From: Corticium candelabrum
Lineage: Eukaryota > Porifera > Homoscleromorpha > Homosclerophorida > Plakinidae
DNA length: 64,000 nucleotides
Direction of reading: 5' to 3'
NCBI RefSeq assembly: GCF_963422355.1
Contig: NC_085102.1
Span: forward strand, 5,521,920-5,585,919
The position numbers and the translations under genes were made by a program. Below are positions 35,267-45,713 of the stretch, in pieces. The notes under the pieces are model-generated. The model was not told the origin of the DNA and searched no databases. It worked only from the letters and a program-made list of their open reading frames with translations. Each line of letters begins with the position of its first letter. Positions within the stretch are counted from its first letter, which is position 1.

Positions 35267-37876
35267 TTACGATGGTAAAACAGTGTTTCGCATTTGTCGC
35301 TTTTTCCACCATCGCCATGACAGATAAATTCCTTTCAACAATATCAGAAAGAAGCCCAGACCGCATGATAAAATGAAGAGGCCAGGAGAGTCTTCTGAGG
35401 TTATTTTACGGTTGTCTTCTTGTTCTGCCACTGGAGGACACGTGCTGTTCAAATGTCTATCAAAAGCCCGTAGTACAAATTTCTCTTGAAGAGCCTCTTG
35501 TATGACCTTGTTGATTTGATTGCGATACCATAGGTTTGATTTCATTGGAAATGCATATTTTTGTGGCTGTTCTTGTGGTCCAGTAACAACTACATCACAG
35601 TCGCTTGCAGCCAAACCCTTCACATGATGTGTGTCACCGATGTAAGCTTCAATAGACCCACTCTTCAGTTTTCCCAAGGCTTCGTGTGGTTCACTAGGAT
35701 GTTTTATGTCCACCAAATATTTTGTGTCAAAAGATAGCTCATTTATTAGATAATTCCAGTTGGAAGTTCCTTTACGACAACCGACCTTACGACCTATCAA
35801 TTGCCTGAAGTTGCTGATTGTGTGATCTTGCTGTTGAGAGGTAAAGAAAGATGCCATGTTGGCTGTAAAAGCAGACACCATGATCAGAGCCCAAAAGCAC
35901 AACATAATAACATACACACGAGCAAACAATCGATTGACATCGTCAACTCTATGAACATAAAAAAATAGACAGCAGACGAAGTACACAGCCTCAGATACGA
36001 GGTGTATTCGACAATTCCACTTTCCAGCATTTGGATGTTTCTTTGCAAACCCATTGTCTACAGAATCTGGATCAAGGAAGAGAATCACTCCAGAAGCCAC
36101 AATGAGAGTGATAATTATGAGAAGCCACACAGACCACCTGAATGGCTGGAAAAATTCAAAATAACTCCTTTTAGTGGCTTTGTGAACAAGGATTCTGAGA
36201 CTGCCGTCAAAGATACTACTGGAGAAATTGGCAAGACGACGTCTTGGTTCTGTAACTGTCACACTTCCAACTGCTAGATGCCAACTGTTGTTAGCATTTC
36301 CTACTTCTTCAACTAATTTATTCCATGTGTCGTTCCACGTTGTCAACTTGATTTCAATTCCAAGCTTATTTGCAACAAGTCTAATGAGATCAATAGCAAC
36401 TCCTCGAAATTCACAATTTGTTTCATTGTGTTCCGGTTGACATGGTGTATTGCTGTTCCTGTTGACGTAATCAGTAAACGGAAATGAAATTGGCACCAAG
36501 GCATTCAGTGTCTTGTAATGTTCAACTGGGAAATCTGGTGGAACAGTATTCGTGCCTCCAGGAAAATATACCAGCTGGCTGCTTAAGGTGGTCGCAACCA
36601 GAGAAAAATTATTGGCATTTCTGGTGGCAAATAAGGATAATTCTCCTTTGTGGTAGTTGAAAAAGCTATAGTTGGATGTTTGATGTCTGTGTCTCAAAAG
36701 TAATGTTCCTGTTTGATTGTAGAATGTTGCATTGGCAAGCACATTAAACAGTGTCTGTCTCTCAAAAGACGGTTTGGGTCTGAACTTGGGTTGAATGGTT
36801 GCAGATGGACTTGTGGTCGTTGCAGTTGAGTTCTGCGACATATTCATAACTCGGGAGAGTGCGTGTACAGCATTGTAGGCATAAACTGAACTAAGCCACA
36901 TGCTTGTCTCATCTCCACTGTAGCTCGAATTTTGCATCATGTTCCATAAATCACCTATTGCTGTATCATTGGTCTGCTGTCTGATACAGATTATACCGTC
37001 CATTGTGGTCTCGTTAAACAGATCTGTTCCATAGTTGCAATGCGTAATAACCCACGCATACCCTGACGCAAACATACCCGCTTCAGAAGCGATCCTCAAG
37101 ACCGCAGCTTGCTCTTCAGGGTGAAGAACAACTACAAATATGCGGAATCGATCATCCCTCAACGTGTAGATGGCTTTCTTTTCATTCTCAGTTAGTTGAT
37201 CATTATGAGGCTGTTGCAAATAGACAGAATTGATGTGATAGCCAGCAGCTCTTGCTTGTTCGATGGCATATCGAACTCCATAAAAACCGTAGTCTTCATC
37301 AGAGTGAATAACAGTAACATTTCTCCAGCCAAATTGCTCGAGCACATCTTGTATGAGATCTCGCAGGCGGTCATAAGCATCACCAACTCTGAACAACGTC
37401 GGATAAAGAGTTTGCAAATCAGACTCAAACTCAACATCTAACGGTGAAAGGAGTGGTACCGATGCCTCTCTTGTGATCGTAGCGATAAGTTTCGCCTCCG
37501 ACGCGTCGGATCCACCTATAATGGCTGCTACGTTAGCCACGTTTACTTGCCACAATGCAGCTTGCACGGCTTGCCAGCGATCGTAAGATGTGCTGTTAAC
37601 GACCACACAAATACGAGTGTTTGGTAAGATGTCTGACCTGTCGTTGATCTCGTCAACAGCCATCAGTACCGCTCGAATTGGTTGATTGAAGAGCTTGCCG
37701 TTTACCTCCACGGTCGGCAGTAACACACCAATAGTTATTTCATGCTTCAAGTCTGTTGCATGCGCAGAGCAACATGGCTTCAGTGAATTGTGCCTAGAGT
37801 TACAAGCTTGCGGTGCAGAAAACGCTCCATGAAGCTGAACAAAAATGACACAGTACGCGATAAGCAGACGAGACAT
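35267..37876 (-). CDS. Ionotropic glutamate receptor-like subunit 4
   Basis: Single exon. The ATG at 37876 gives 869 residues and a good signal peptide (MSRLLIAYCVIFVQL); an ATG 54 nt upstream is in frame but would bury it. Order: amino-terminal domain (~40-410), S1 with Arg in VTVTEPRRRLANFS (~544), TM1, pore loop (VCCLFFYVHRVDD), TM3 with AFTANMASF (~663-672), S2 with GTSNWNY and an acidic IGDTHHV (~745), and TM4. The pore loop has no Q/R-type glutamine. It is in the same orientation as and near-identical to subunit 5 over the amino-terminal domain, but clearly different after residue ~455. A GTAAGT donor-like hexamer overlaps the stop codon, so a spliced longer tail is conceivable, as the tails of subunits 6 and 8 are longer. 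Confidence 0.92.
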   Translation of the reverse strand: MSRLLIAYCVIFVQLHGAFSAPQACNSRHNSLKPCCSAHATDLKHEITIGVLLPTVEVNGKLFNQPIRAVLMAVDEINDRSDILPNTRICVVVNSTSYDRWQAVQAALWQVNVANVAAIIGGSDASEAKLIATITREASVPLLSPLDVEFESDLQTLYPTLFRVGDAYDRLRDLIQDVLEQFGWRNVTVIHSDEDYGFYGVRYAIEQARAAGYHINSVYLQQPHNDQLTENEKKAIYTLRDDRFRIFVVVLHPEEQAAVLRIASEAGMFASGYAWVITHCNYGTDLFNETTMDGIICIRQQTNDTAIGDLWNMMQNSSYSGDETSMWLSSVYAYNAVHALSRVMNMSQNSTATTTSPSATIQPKFRPKPSFERQTLFNVLANATFYNQTGTLLLRHRHQTSNYSFFNYHKGELSLFATRNANNFSLVATTLSSQLVYFPGGTNTVPPDFPVEHYKTLNALVPISFPFTDYVNRNSNTPCQPEHNETNCEFRGVAIDLIRLVANKLGIEIKLTTWNDTWNKLVEEVGNANNSWHLAVGSVTVTEPRRRLANFSSSIFDGSLRILVHKATKRSYFEFFQPFRWSVWLLIIITLIVASGVILFLDPDSVDNGFAKKHPNAGKWNCRIHLVSEAVYFVCCLFFYVHRVDDVNRLFARVYVIMLCFWALIMVSAFTANMASFFTSQQQDHTISNFRQLIGRKVGCRKGTSNWNYLINELSFDTKYLVDIKHPSEPHEALGKLKSGSIEAYIGDTHHVKGLAASDCDVVVTGPQEQPQKYAFPMKSNLWYRNQINKVIQEALQEKFVLRAFDRHLNSTCPPVAEQEDNRKITSEDSPGLFILSCGLGFFLILLKGIYLSWRWWKKRQMRNTVLPS

Positions 37877-38584
37877 ACATTGCTTCAGGATACAAGTTGT
37901 TGTCCTGAATTGCATGGGGAAACACGTCATGTTGTCTTGGCTAATGCGTCCATCATAGCGTACGTGGGATGGACATCTTCACACCAAGGTAGACATGCAC
38001 GTAGGAGGAACAGAAGGCACCCACGCTTTTAACACGACGTACTATGACGTAACATATCTACGGTATTCCGTTATAATTTTAGTAACCCACGTGTGTGGTA
38101 ACCATACTGGACTTGTAGTTGTACTTGTATAAAATAGCTGTACAGTACCGGCTACTGTAAACCTTTGGCTTAGTTTGTGGTTGTTGTTGGGTGCTGTGGT
38201 AGCAGGCGAGAGTGTTGTGAGACGGCCATAACACTTTCTGCCGTGTTTAGCACTGATGTATGCGATGTGTAGGCGTTGCTGTTTTGAATAATGATGATCG
38301 AGACATGATTGCAGATGAAGAATACAAGTTTCAGTTGAATCACAGGAAAGCAGATGGGATGTAGATAGAAGGAAAAACATCCACAAAAGTTATGGCTAGC
38401 TTGTACCCAGGCTCTTTTGCTTGCGAGAGAAGAGATTTGTATGGGCAAGAGTTAGGTCTTTGAAAGACTTACTATAAATATAGTGTTGGGTAACTTGTTG
38501 ACAACGACAAGTACACTTGTATTATCTTTACTTAGACACTTTGATACTTTCATACATACGAATATTTCTATAGTTGTGACTAAT
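37877..38584 (-). promoter_or_regulatory. Upstream region of iGluR 4 / downstream of iGluR 5
   Basis: 708 bp without coding pattern. A CACGTG box is at 38088-38093, about 210 bp before the iGluR 4 start. A TATTTTATA stretch on the minus strand lies near 38125. Confidence 0.4.
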
Positions 38585-41188
38585 TCAAAATGGTAAGACA
38601 CTGTTTTGTTTCCATGTTTTCATTTGAGTAGGTTGCATTCGATTCTCCTTACACCATCCCCATAGCAGATCCATTCCCTTTAACAAGATGAGAAAAACGC
38701 CCACACCATAGGATAACATGAAGAGGCCAGCAATGTCTTCCAAAGTTATTTTACGAAAGTCTGGTAACTGTACTGAAGGACAGTTGTTTGTCAACAGTTC
38801 GTTATAAGCGATTGCTACAAAGTTGGTTTGAACAATTTCTCGTATGACTTTGTTGATTTGATTTTGATACCATAGGTTTGGTTTCATTGGAAATGCATAT
38901 TTTTGTGGCTGTTCTTGTAATCCAGTGGCAAGTAGGTCACAGTGTTTTGCAGCCAAATTCGTTATATGATATGTGTCAGCAATGTAAGCTTCAATAAATC
39001 CACTTTTCAGTTTTTTCACGGCTTCATCATTATCACGTACAGCCACCACATTTCTAAGAGATAGCTCATTTACTACATACTCCCAATTGGAAGTTCCTTT
39101 ACGACAACCGACCGGGCGATCTATCAGATCTTGGTAGCTGCTGATTATGTCAACTTGCTTTCGAAATGTAAAGAAAGATGCCATGTTGGCTGTGTAGGCG
39201 GACACTATGATGAGAACCCAAAAGCACAACATAATGACATAGACACGAGGAAACAACTTATTGATATTGTCAACTCTATGAACACAAAAGAAGAGACAGC
39301 AGGTGTAGTACACAGCCTCAGATACGAGGTGTATTCGACAATTCCACTTTCCAGCATTTGGATGTTTCTTTGCAAACCCACTGTCAACAGAATCTGGATC
39401 AAGGAAGAGAAGCACACCAGAAGCCACAATGAGAGTGATAATTATGAGAAGCCACAAAGACCAGCTGAATGGGTGAAAAAATTCGAAGTAACTTCTTCCA
39501 ATAACATTTGGTCTTCGAACTAAAATTCTGAGACCGCTGTCAAAGAAATTACTGGAGAAATTGACAAGCTGACTTCTGTATCTTGTAACTGTCACACTTC
39601 CTACTGCTAGATGCCAACTGTTGTTAGCATTTCCTACTTCTTCAACTAATTTATCCCATGTGTCGTTCCACATTGTCAATTTGATTTCAATTCCAAGCTT
39701 ACTTGCAACAAGTTTAATGAGATCAATAGCAACTCCTCGAAATTCACTATTTGTTTCAATGTGTCCCAATTGACATGGTTTATTGCTGGTCTTGTTGATG
39801 CATTGAGTAAATGGAAATGAAATTGGCACCAAGGCATTCAGTGTCTTGTAATGTTCAACTGGGAAATCTGGTGGAACAGTATTCGTGCCTCCAGGAAAAT
39901 ATACCAGCTGGCTACTTGAGTTGGTCGCAACCAGAGAAAAATTATTGGCATTTCTGGTGGCAAATAAGGATAATTCTCCTTTGTGGTAGTTGAAAAAGCT
40001 ATAGTTGGATGTTTGATGTCTGTGTCTCAAAAGTAATGTTCCTGTTTGATTGTAGAATGTTGCATTGGCAAGCACATTAAACAGTGTCTGTCTCTCAAAA
40101 GACGGTTTGGGTCTGAACTTGGGTTGAATGGTTGCAGATGGACTTGTGGTCGTTGCAGTTGAGTTCTGCGACATATTCATAACTTGGGAGAGTGCGTGTA
40201 CAGCATTGTAGGCATAAACTGAACTAAGCCACATGCTTGTCTCATCTCCACTGTAGCTCGAATTTTGCATCATGTTCCATAAATCACCTGTTGCTGTATC
40301 ATTGGTCTGCTGTCTGATACAGATTATACCGTCCATTGTGGTCTCGTTAAACAGATCTGTTCCATAGTTGCAATGCGTAATAACCCACGCATACCCTGAC
40401 GCAAACATACCTGCTTCAGCAGCAATCCTCAAGACCGCAGCTTGCTCTTCAGGGTGAAGAACAACTACAAATATGCGGAATCGATCATCCCTCAACGTGT
40501 AGATGGCTTTCTTTTCATTCTCAGTTAGTTGATCATTATGAGGCTGTTGCAAATAGACAGAATTGATGTGATAGCCAGCAGCTCTTGCTTGTTCGATGGC
40601 ATATCGAACTCCATAAAAACCGTAGTCTTCATCAGAGTGAATAACAGTAACATTTCTCCAGCCAAATTGCTCGAGCACATCTCGTATGAGATCTCGCAGG
40701 CGGTCATAAGCATCACCAACTCTGAACAACGTCGGATAAAGAGTTTGCAAATCAGACTCAAACTCAATATCTAACGGTGAAAGGAGTGGTACCGATGCCT
40801 CTCTTGTGATCGTAGCGATAAGTTTCGCCTCCGACGCGTCGGATCCACCTATAATGGCTGCTACGTTAGCCACGTTTATTTGCCACAATGCAGCTTGCAC
40901 GGCTTGCCAGCGATCGTAAGATGTGCTGTTAACGACCACACAAATACGAGTGTTTGGTAAGATGTCTGACCTGTCGTTGATCTCGTCGACAGCCATCAGT
41001 ACCGCTCGAATTGGTTGATTGAAGAGCTTGCCGTTTACCTCCACGGTCGGCAGTAACACACCAATAGTTATTTCATGCTTCAAGTCCATAGCAGAGCGAC
41101 GTGTCTTCTTGCAACAATCTCGAGGTAGAGGCCTAGAGAACGCTACGTGAGCAAAAACGGCACAGTACGTGATAAGGAAAGGAGACAT
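38585..41188 (-). CDS. Ionotropic glutamate receptor-like subunit 5
   Basis: Single exon, 867 residues from the ATG at 41188 with signal peptide MSPFLITYCAVFAHVAFS. Domain order is that of subunit 4: amino-terminal domain (~35-410), S1 with Arg in VTVTRYRSQLVNFS, TM1, pore loop (TCCLFFCVHRVDN), TM3 with AYTANMASF (~660-668), S2 with GTSNWEY and acidic YIADTYHI (~736), TM4 and a short tail ending NSVLPF. The amino-terminal domain matches subunit 4 with about six substitutions. The ligand-binding and membrane parts match the pseudogene 53217-55182 best. Three E-boxes lie upstream. The tandem-duplication breakpoint copy starts inside this gene at 39338. Confidence 0.93.
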   Translation of the reverse strand: MSPFLITYCAVFAHVAFSRPLPRDCCKKTRRSAMDLKHEITIGVLLPTVEVNGKLFNQPIRAVLMAVDEINDRSDILPNTRICVVVNSTSYDRWQAVQAALWQINVANVAAIIGGSDASEAKLIATITREASVPLLSPLDIEFESDLQTLYPTLFRVGDAYDRLRDLIRDVLEQFGWRNVTVIHSDEDYGFYGVRYAIEQARAAGYHINSVYLQQPHNDQLTENEKKAIYTLRDDRFRIFVVVLHPEEQAAVLRIAAEAGMFASGYAWVITHCNYGTDLFNETTMDGIICIRQQTNDTATGDLWNMMQNSSYSGDETSMWLSSVYAYNAVHALSQVMNMSQNSTATTTSPSATIQPKFRPKPSFERQTLFNVLANATFYNQTGTLLLRHRHQTSNYSFFNYHKGELSLFATRNANNFSLVATNSSSQLVYFPGGTNTVPPDFPVEHYKTLNALVPISFPFTQCINKTSNKPCQLGHIETNSEFRGVAIDLIKLVASKLGIEIKLTMWNDTWDKLVEEVGNANNSWHLAVGSVTVTRYRSQLVNFSSNFFDSGLRILVRRPNVIGRSYFEFFHPFSWSLWLLIIITLIVASGVLLFLDPDSVDSGFAKKHPNAGKWNCRIHLVSEAVYYTCCLFFCVHRVDNINKLFPRVYVIMLCFWVLIIVSAYTANMASFFTFRKQVDIISSYQDLIDRPVGCRKGTSNWEYVVNELSLRNVVAVRDNDEAVKKLKSGFIEAYIADTYHITNLAAKHCDLLATGLQEQPQKYAFPMKPNLWYQNQINKVIREIVQTNFVAIAYNELLTNNCPSVQLPDFRKITLEDIAGLFMLSYGVGVFLILLKGMDLLWGWCKENRMQPTQMKTWKQNSVLPF

Positions 41189-42290
41189 CGATCGATTGCT
41201 TCGGGATACGAGTTGTTTTCGAGAGTCACTAATTAATTAAAACAGTCTATTCTACAAGACATTCCCGTGAGTCACCACTGTACATACTGCCACGATCACA
41301 CTCACTTGTAGGGCGTTCCCACTTGCAAATTATTTCCGGTTTCGATGACGAAGTTTATTAGAGCGAGACCTGAGCGAGTCTAGACGTGAGAAATTTCTCA
41401 AATTTTGTGTTTTTCTACGTGTTACTATGCCATGTGGCAACTTTTCGCATTGCACGAAGGGGTACACGTGGTCCATTACACGGCTTAGTAACACGTGGTG
41501 AAACACGTGCAAGCGAAAAATGGGCTTAGAAACGAGGATACTTTAGAGGGTAAACCTCTATCTTCGTTTCATTATTTTAATTAACGTTTAGAATCGTTAC
41601 GTTAACTTGTTGGGTGCTCGATTAATTAATTGTTGTTAATTATTGCTTGGCTCTTGATTGGATACTCCGGTGAATGTACAACTTGGGATGCCTACTGTAC
41701 GTTAATTAATTAAGGAACAGTCAACACGTCCTTGTTGTCTATACTTGCATTGCATTGTTGGATGAGTTAACATTGTTCACACCAAGTTGGAAGAACAGAA
41801 AACGTAGATTCTTATCTATAATACTGTTGGCTAAAGGCTATAGTTGCATTAATTGTATCTAGAGCAATCTAGTCTTAATTAATCAATTACCTAAGCTGTC
41901 AATATTGAAATGGCGTTCTGTAAGCATGTTGAGTTTTTCAAGAATTATTCTGGCATATTTCGTTTCTGTATGTCTGTCCATTCTTCAGTGAAGTAACAAA
42001 CCTCACACCTAACAGCCTTGTAGCAATGAGATGGGTGTAAACAAGCTGTTTGATATAGATGTAAAAGCAAACAGGCCAATTCTGTTGACAAGTTTAACTA
42101 ACAAAGATGGCTACAGAGACTGGACTTTGATCATGTGTAAATTCACTGACGAAAAGACTTAACAATTACCCTTGAGAGGATTCGAGTTACCTGATTGTAA
42201 TGATAGCTTCTTGCGTATTCTACAATTGTGTATTGACACTACAAATGGTGGAGTGCAAACAGTAGCAGTCCTCTATCAGCTCTAAATATA
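41189..42290. other. Intergenic region iGluR 6 to iGluR 5
   Basis: About 1.1 kb without coding pattern, AT-rich with several TTAATTAA motifs. It is almost unchanged in the second unit (55183-56279). Confidence 0.6.
41465..41509. promoter_or_regulatory. Triple CACGTG E-box cluster upstream of iGluR 5
   Basis: Perfect palindromes at 41465-41470, 41492-41497 and 41504-41509, about 280-320 bp before the ATG. Likely bHLH-zip (USF/MITF/Myc-type) sites by consensus. Confidence 0.45.
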
Positions 42291-45011
42291 CTAGTCTGAA
42301 TCGTCTTCTACTTTTGCATAGTGTATCCCACTGTATGTGCCAGAAATCCCACTGTCCAACACCACACTGTTCTGCTTTCTCTTGCGTTTGTTTCTCTCCC
42401 TCATTGATTTTAAGCACCGACGCCAGACTAACAGGCTCACTTTCAAGAACACAATCGTGACCCCCATAGCACCTGCTAACATGAAAAGGCCACCAATGTC
42501 ATCCAATGTGATGGGCCGGATGTCGTCTTCCTGTTGCTCTTGAGGGCACGAGTTATTGAGAATACGATTGAACGTTTTCATAACGAACTCCTGCTCAACT
42601 GTTTCTAGTATAGCTTTATTGATTTGAGAGTGATACGCCATGCTTGGGTTCATGGGAAAGGCATATTTCTGGTGTTGTTCTTGTGGCCCAACAACCACAA
42701 GACTGCAGTCTGTTGATGCTAGACCCAGTACATGAGGTGTATCGGCAATATAGGCTTTGATTTGTCCAAGTTTTAGTAACTTGACTGCATGGTGTCCATC
42801 CTTGACATCAACGACCATCTTTAGTGACAACTCGTTGTTGACGTAGTCCCAATTAGATGTTCCAGATCTACAGCCTACGGGCACATTTGCCAAGTCTTTG
42901 TAGTTACGAATATCTTGAGTTGCATGCTTGTGTGTGAGAAAGACTGCCATGTTAGCTGTGTAGGCAGACACCATGATGAGCACCCAGAAACACAGCACAA
43001 CAATATAAACCCGAGAAAATAATTTATTTATGTTGTCCACTCGGTGAACAGCAAAGAAAGTGCAAGCAGAAAAATACACAGCATCTGCATACAGATGAAA
43101 CCGATCACTCCATTTGCCACCACTAAGTAAAAGCGGATATTCTTCCTCGTCATGTGAATGTTCTTGCTCTTGACGTGTATTGACTGCTTTAGGATCAAGA
43201 TAAAGCATCACACCAGATGTTGAAAGAAGGGTAATGATAATTAACAACCAGACTGACCAGCTGAATGGTTTAAAGAATTCAAAGAATCCTTGTTCTTCGA
43301 CTTCAGGTCGGAGTATGAGAATTCGAAGACCCGAGTCATAGATACTACTGGAAAATCTGGCGTGTTGGGCGCGAAGGGAAGTCAAAGTAACACTGCCAGC
43401 AGCAATGTCGTATTCTGAAGCTTTCCTCCCAACCTCCTTCACCAAATCATTCCAGCTGTCTGTCCAAAGGGTGAAATTAACACTGAGACCCATTCGGTTT
43501 GTGACACTGAGTATCAGTTCAATGGCAACCCCAATGAATTCACAGTTTGAGTGATCATTACGACCTACACACGATTCATGAGTTGTCTTGTCAATGTAGT
43601 CTGTGAAAGGATAAGAGATTGGTACTAATACATTCAGCATGTTGTGTCGTTCGGATGGTTTATCCAATGGTACAATTGTTTGATCTCCAGGGAAACGAAC
43701 AATCTGTTTGTATGACTTTGAAGAGAGACTAAACAAATTGTTCTTGTATTCTGCAAACTGGAGAAACGTTTTGTTGTAGTAGATGAGGTAAGCATAGTCA
43801 ACGGCTATGGCTCTGATGTCTACATGAAACGTTCCGGTCTGATCAGAAAATATTTTTTGCGTTTTCAAGACACTCAGAAGTTGACTTCCTACAGGTGACG
43901 GAGATGGTCGATAAACAGGATTATCACCACCTCGTACATCTTCATCTAACCGATCATCACTGTCACTATCGTTAGATTGGAAAACAATATGAAGAGCTTG
44001 TGCAATAGCATTTGCGGCATTGTATGCATGAATTGAATCGAGCCACATGCTTGTCTCACGTCCTCTGTATTGTGAGCTCTGCATGGTCTCCCACAGGATT
44101 TCTGCGGCTGTTTCATTCATCTGCTGCCTAATACAAATGATTCCATCCATTCCAGACTGCGGAAGAAGGTCGCTACCATAGTTACAATATGCAAGTACCC
44201 ACGCATAACCTGCAGCAAACATCCCCTGCTCTGCAGCAACTCTCAGCACAGCCGCTTCCTCTCCCACGTGCAGAACGACCAGAAAAATACGGTAATCGTT
44301 CTCTTTCAAACTAATAATGTCGCTTACTTCGGAACTCGTGAGTTGGGGACCATGCGGCTCTTGCAAGTAGACAGTCTTCACGTCGTATCCAAGTATCCTT
44401 GCAGTGTCGACGGCATATCGAACTCCGTTAATGCCATAATCGTCGTCCGAATGAATGACGGCCACTCTAGTCCAACTGAACTGATCGAGAACTTCCTTGA
44501 CGACGAGGCCCAACCGAGAATCAGGAGCTCCGACTCGCAAGAACGTCGGATAGAGAGTCTCCGAGTCAAGTTCGTATTCTACTGCTGACGGAGACACGAG
44601 TGGAACGCTGGCTTCTTTCGCCACTGGAGAAATGACCTTCACTTGCGACGCATCCGCTCCGCCAATAATCGCGACGACTTTCGCTACGTTTACTTGCCAT
44701 AGAGCTGCTTCAATTGCTTGCCACCGATGGTAGCCGGTCGTGTTGACGACGACATTAACTCGAGTGTTCGGCAAGATTCCCAATTCGTTGGGTTTCTTGT
44801 TAATCTCGTCGAAGGCCATCTGTACGGCTCGAATAGGCTGGTCAAATACTTGGTCTTGTAGTTCAAGAACAGGTAGGAGGACGCCCACATTTACTTCCTT
44901 GATCGATGTTGAGCGTGTGGACGCATGATTGGTCGCCCTAAGGATACCAATCATTAAGTTGGCGAGAAGAGTTTGTAGAAAGATGAACGAGTATCTCAAA
45001 CGCCATCTCAT
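42291..45011 (-). CDS. Ionotropic glutamate receptor-like subunit 6
   Basis: Single exon, 906 residues. The ATG at 45011 starts a signal peptide (MRWRLRYSFIFLQTLLANL); the frame extends upstream only with a GTG. Amino-terminal domain ~48-420, S1 with Arg in VTLTSLRAQHARFS, TM1 (FSWSVWLLIIITLLSTSGVM), a ~45-residue acidic/His insert before the pore (HSHDEEEYPLLL), pore loop (SACTFFAVHRVDN), TM3 with AYTANMAVF (~678-686), S2 with GTSNWDY and acidic YIADTPHV (~755), and TM4. The basic cytoplasmic tail ends SGTYSGIHYAKVEDDSD. Very close to subunit 8; the main difference is in the basic part of the tail. Confidence 0.94.
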   Translation of the reverse strand: MRWRLRYSFIFLQTLLANLMIGILRATNHASTRSTSIKEVNVGVLLPVLELQDQVFDQPIRAVQMAFDEINKKPNELGILPNTRVNVVVNTTGYHRWQAIEAALWQVNVAKVVAIIGGADASQVKVISPVAKEASVPLVSPSAVEYELDSETLYPTFLRVGAPDSRLGLVVKEVLDQFSWTRVAVIHSDDDYGINGVRYAVDTARILGYDVKTVYLQEPHGPQLTSSEVSDIISLKENDYRIFLVVLHVGEEAAVLRVAAEQGMFAAGYAWVLAYCNYGSDLLPQSGMDGIICIRQQMNETAAEILWETMQSSQYRGRETSMWLDSIHAYNAANAIAQALHIVFQSNDSDSDDRLDEDVRGGDNPVYRPSPSPVGSQLLSVLKTQKIFSDQTGTFHVDIRAIAVDYAYLIYYNKTFLQFAEYKNNLFSLSSKSYKQIVRFPGDQTIVPLDKPSERHNMLNVLVPISYPFTDYIDKTTHESCVGRNDHSNCEFIGVAIELILSVTNRMGLSVNFTLWTDSWNDLVKEVGRKASEYDIAAGSVTLTSLRAQHARFSSSIYDSGLRILILRPEVEEQGFFEFFKPFSWSVWLLIIITLLSTSGVMLYLDPKAVNTRQEQEHSHDEEEYPLLLSGGKWSDRFHLYADAVYFSACTFFAVHRVDNINKLFSRVYIVVLCFWVLIMVSAYTANMAVFLTHKHATQDIRNYKDLANVPVGCRSGTSNWDYVNNELSLKMVVDVKDGHHAVKLLKLGQIKAYIADTPHVLGLASTDCSLVVVGPQEQHQKYAFPMNPSMAYHSQINKAILETVEQEFVMKTFNRILNNSCPQEQQEDDIRPITLDDIGGLFMLAGAMGVTIVFLKVSLLVWRRCLKSMRERNKRKRKQNSVVLDSGISGTYSGIHYAKVEDDSD

Positions 45012-45713
45012 TTCGCAAACGGTAACGGGACCGATCACCAGACACTATATCGGATTTCCTGAACGAAAAAGTGCCGTGCACGTGAGTCATCAATCTAGCC
45101 AGACTGGATGCAGGCGTTCTGTTACCTGTTTTGACCAACCTATTCGAGTTTTACGTAGATTTCGATTTCTAATTCATCATGCAGTCAAGCTGAAACTTGG
45201 AAAAATCTGAAACTTGGACAAATCAAAGTCTAGCTGTATTGAAGACATGGGTCTACATCACAAAACTGCAGTCTCTGTTGGGCCACAAGAAGAACACCAG
45301 AAATATGCTTTGAGGAAGCCAAGTATGCCCTATCACTCTTGAAGCGAGAGGCAGGAGTATTTTGTAAAACTATTTTTTGGTTTTTCATGCTAGCGGGTAG
45401 CATGGGGTTATGGTTTAATTAATATGTTCTTGAAAATGAGCCTCTAAATCTGACGTTGGTACTGTAGGGTTGTTCAAAAGAGTAAGGAATATCTACAGAC
45501 GAGAAACAGGGCTGAAATGCAACAGAACAATGAGGGTACAATTCCTGCATGACATTCTGTACACAGCAGACAACAATCAAGAAATGATGGAGCCAATACA
45601 AAGATTGCCACTATTTCCAATTATTCATTGCAGTGTTAATTGTTAGACAAGTGTAGAATACATAAATTCTCATAACAATCGGGTCTTCTCAAACAGGGGT
45701 AGAGGGCATTCAC
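45012..45713. other. Upstream region of iGluR 6
   Basis: A CACGTG box at 45079-45084 lies 68-73 bp before the ATG. The rest has no gene and is collinear with 59013-59697. Confidence 0.5.

Noticed and set aside
37877-37930. Upstream in-frame ATG of iGluR 4
   Set aside because: It would place 18 polar and Cys residues before the signal peptide, and the paralogue starts at the internal Met position.
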